A DNA stretch of 6,703 nt from Clostridiales bacterium (GTDB lineage: Bacteria > Bacillota > Clostridia > Oscillospirales > CAG-382). Shown here piece by piece: positions 5,702-6,703 of this stretch (position 1 is the first letter of the stretch; each line of letters opens with the position of its first letter). A program made the position numbers and the translations under genes. Below the pieces are notes generated by a model. That model was not told the DNA's origin. It saw only the letters and a list, made by a program, of their open reading frames with translations, and searched no databases. The stretch lies in assembly GCA_003452915.1 (NCBI GenBank), contig DMMZ01000061.1:1-6703 (forward strand), in the 5' to 3' direction.

Positions 5702-6703
5702 CAGGAATAAAAAGTAAAAGAAAAATTGTGCTGGAGAACGGTCAGGAATTTTACGGAGAGGGTTTTGGAGCAGAGCGAGAGGCTATATGCGAGCTGGTTT
5801 TCAACACCTCGATGGTCGGCTATCAGGAAATTATCTCCGATCCGTCTTATACCTATCAGATGGTGGTTATGACCTATCCGCTTATCGGAAATTACGGAAT
5901 TACAGATGATGATTTCGAGACTAAAACACCTACAATCGGTGGTCTTATAGTAAGAGAGTACAACGACATACCGAGTAACTTCAGATATACAAAAACACTT
6001 TCAGAAATACTGGAAGAAAACCAAATTCCTGCTATAAGCGGTATTGATACCAGAATGTTAACCAGAATAATCCGCGATTATGGAAGCTGCAAGATCATGA
6101 TAACCGATGCTTCTACCCCAAAAGAGGAAGCTATTGAAAAAATTAAATCCTGCACAATTCCTTCTGATGCGGTTGCAAAAGTTAGCAGTAAGAAAAAGTG
6201 GTACTCCCGAACCGCTAACCACACCTATAATGTTGTTGCGGTCGACTGCGGGATAAAACTGAACATAATAAGAAAATTAAACGAAAAAAGCTGTAATGTT
6301 ACGGTTGTTCCTTATAATACAAAACCCGAGGAAATTCTGGCACTTAAGCCGGACGGTCTGTTCCTATCAAACGGACCCGGAAACCCAGAGGACGTAACAC
6401 CAGTAATTAACCTTGTAAAAAAATTAAAAGGTAAGCTGCCCATCTTCGGCATTTGCCTTGGTCATCAGATGATCGCACTTGCTTGCGGTGCAAAAACCTT
6501 TAAAATGAAATTCGGTCACAGAGGTGGAAACCACCCTGTTATAAATATAAAGACAGGTAAAATTGAGATTACAAGCCAGAACCACAGCTATGCGGTTGAT
6601 TTGAATTCGGTAGAGGGAACCTGCCTTAAGGTTACTCATAAGAATTTACTTGACAATACGGTTGAGGGTGCTGAAAGTATAGAAGAAAAGCTGTTCTCGG
6701 TGC
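5698..6703 (+). CDS. carA: Carbamoyl-phosphate synthase small subunit (3' end outside window)
   Basis: CarA hydrolyses glutamine and channels ammonia to the large subunit CarB, which makes carbamoyl phosphate for pyrimidines and arginine. About 335 residues are visible. The N-terminal domain shows FNTSMVGYQEIISDPSY near 39-55, PLIGNYGI near 62-69 and ISGIDTRMLTR near 118-128. The class I glutamine amidotransferase domain follows with SNGPGNPED at 224-232, the nucleophile elbow GICLGHQM with Cys253, RGGNHPV at about 274-280, and SQNHSYAVD at 293-301. The sequence ends in KLFSV, just before the expected HPE motif that carries the rest of the catalytic triad; this truncation is only the window edge. 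The start is ATG at 5698, overlapping the pyrC stop, with GGAGG at 5687-5691 six nt upstream. carB is expected next. Pairing with pyrC suggests the pyrimidine rather than an arginine-specific enzyme, but this is inference. Confidence 0.96.
   Translation, partial: MTGIKSKRKIVLENGQEFYGEGFGAEREAICELVFNTSMVGYQEIISDPSYTYQMVVMTYPLIGNYGITDDDFETKTPTIGGLIVREYNDIPSNFRYTKTLSEILEENQIPAISGIDTRMLTRIIRDYGSCKIMITDASTPKEEAIEKIKSCTIPSDAVAKVSSKKKWYSRTANHTYNVVAVDCGIKLNIIRKLNEKSCNVTVVPYNTKPEEILALKPDGLFLSNGPGNPEDVTPVINLVKKLKGKLPIFGICLGHQMIALACGAKTFKMKFGHRGGNHPVINIKTGKIEITSQNHSYAVDLNSVEGTCLKVTHKNLLDNTVEGAESIEEKLFSV

Noticed and set aside
5698..6703. carA missing the C-terminal HPE motif, possibly a pseudogene
   Set aside because: The frame is intact to the last base and the missing part is simply beyond the window edge.

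Overview
The window looks like a chromosomal segment from a low- to mid-GC Gram-positive anaerobe, most likely a gut-type Clostridia (Oscillospiraceae/Ruminococcaceae-like). This is inferred from the single-chain bacterial glycyl-tRNA synthetase, the Cys-rich Mrp ATPase, a short-signal lipoprotein with a Ser/Glu-rich linker, strong AGGAG-type ribosome sites and the Firmicute-style dihydroorotase. The genus cannot be fixed from the sequence alone. All six genes lie on the + strand.

Layout: (1) Positions 1-1366 hold the 3' end of glyQS followed 16 bp later by an mrp/NBP35-type Fe-S carrier ATPase that starts at TTG; a clear intrinsic terminator at 1377-1403 closes this unit. (2) Next comes a compact GH36-type (clan GH-D) putative alpha-galactosidase, 1465-3045, with its own plausible extended -10 promoter immediately after the terminator. 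(3) Positions 3131-4375 encode an AT-rich lipoprotein of unknown function. Its exported part is a gapless tandem duplication of a domain of about 159 residues, repeated at a period of 169 residues. (4) A textbook sigma-A promoter (TTGACA, 17 bp, TATAAT with an extended TG) at 4386-4414 starts a pyrimidine biosynthesis operon: pyrC (dihydroorotase), then carA (carbamoyl-phosphate synthase small subunit), overlapping by ATGA. carA runs off the right edge.

The genes do not form one pathway. Housekeeping translation and Fe-S functions, a sugar hydrolase, an exported lipoprotein and de novo pyrimidine synthesis sit side by side as separate transcription units. pyrC and carA do work together: CarA supplies ammonia for carbamoyl phosphate at the start of the pathway, and PyrC closes carbamoyl-aspartate to dihydroorotate.

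No RNA gene, CRISPR array, insertion sequence, or obviously new multi-gene system is visible. The item most worth following up is the duplicated-domain lipoprotein and the AT-rich block around it, whose right edge appears to lie inside the 5' part of pyrC. No gene-free stretch exceeds 100 bp.
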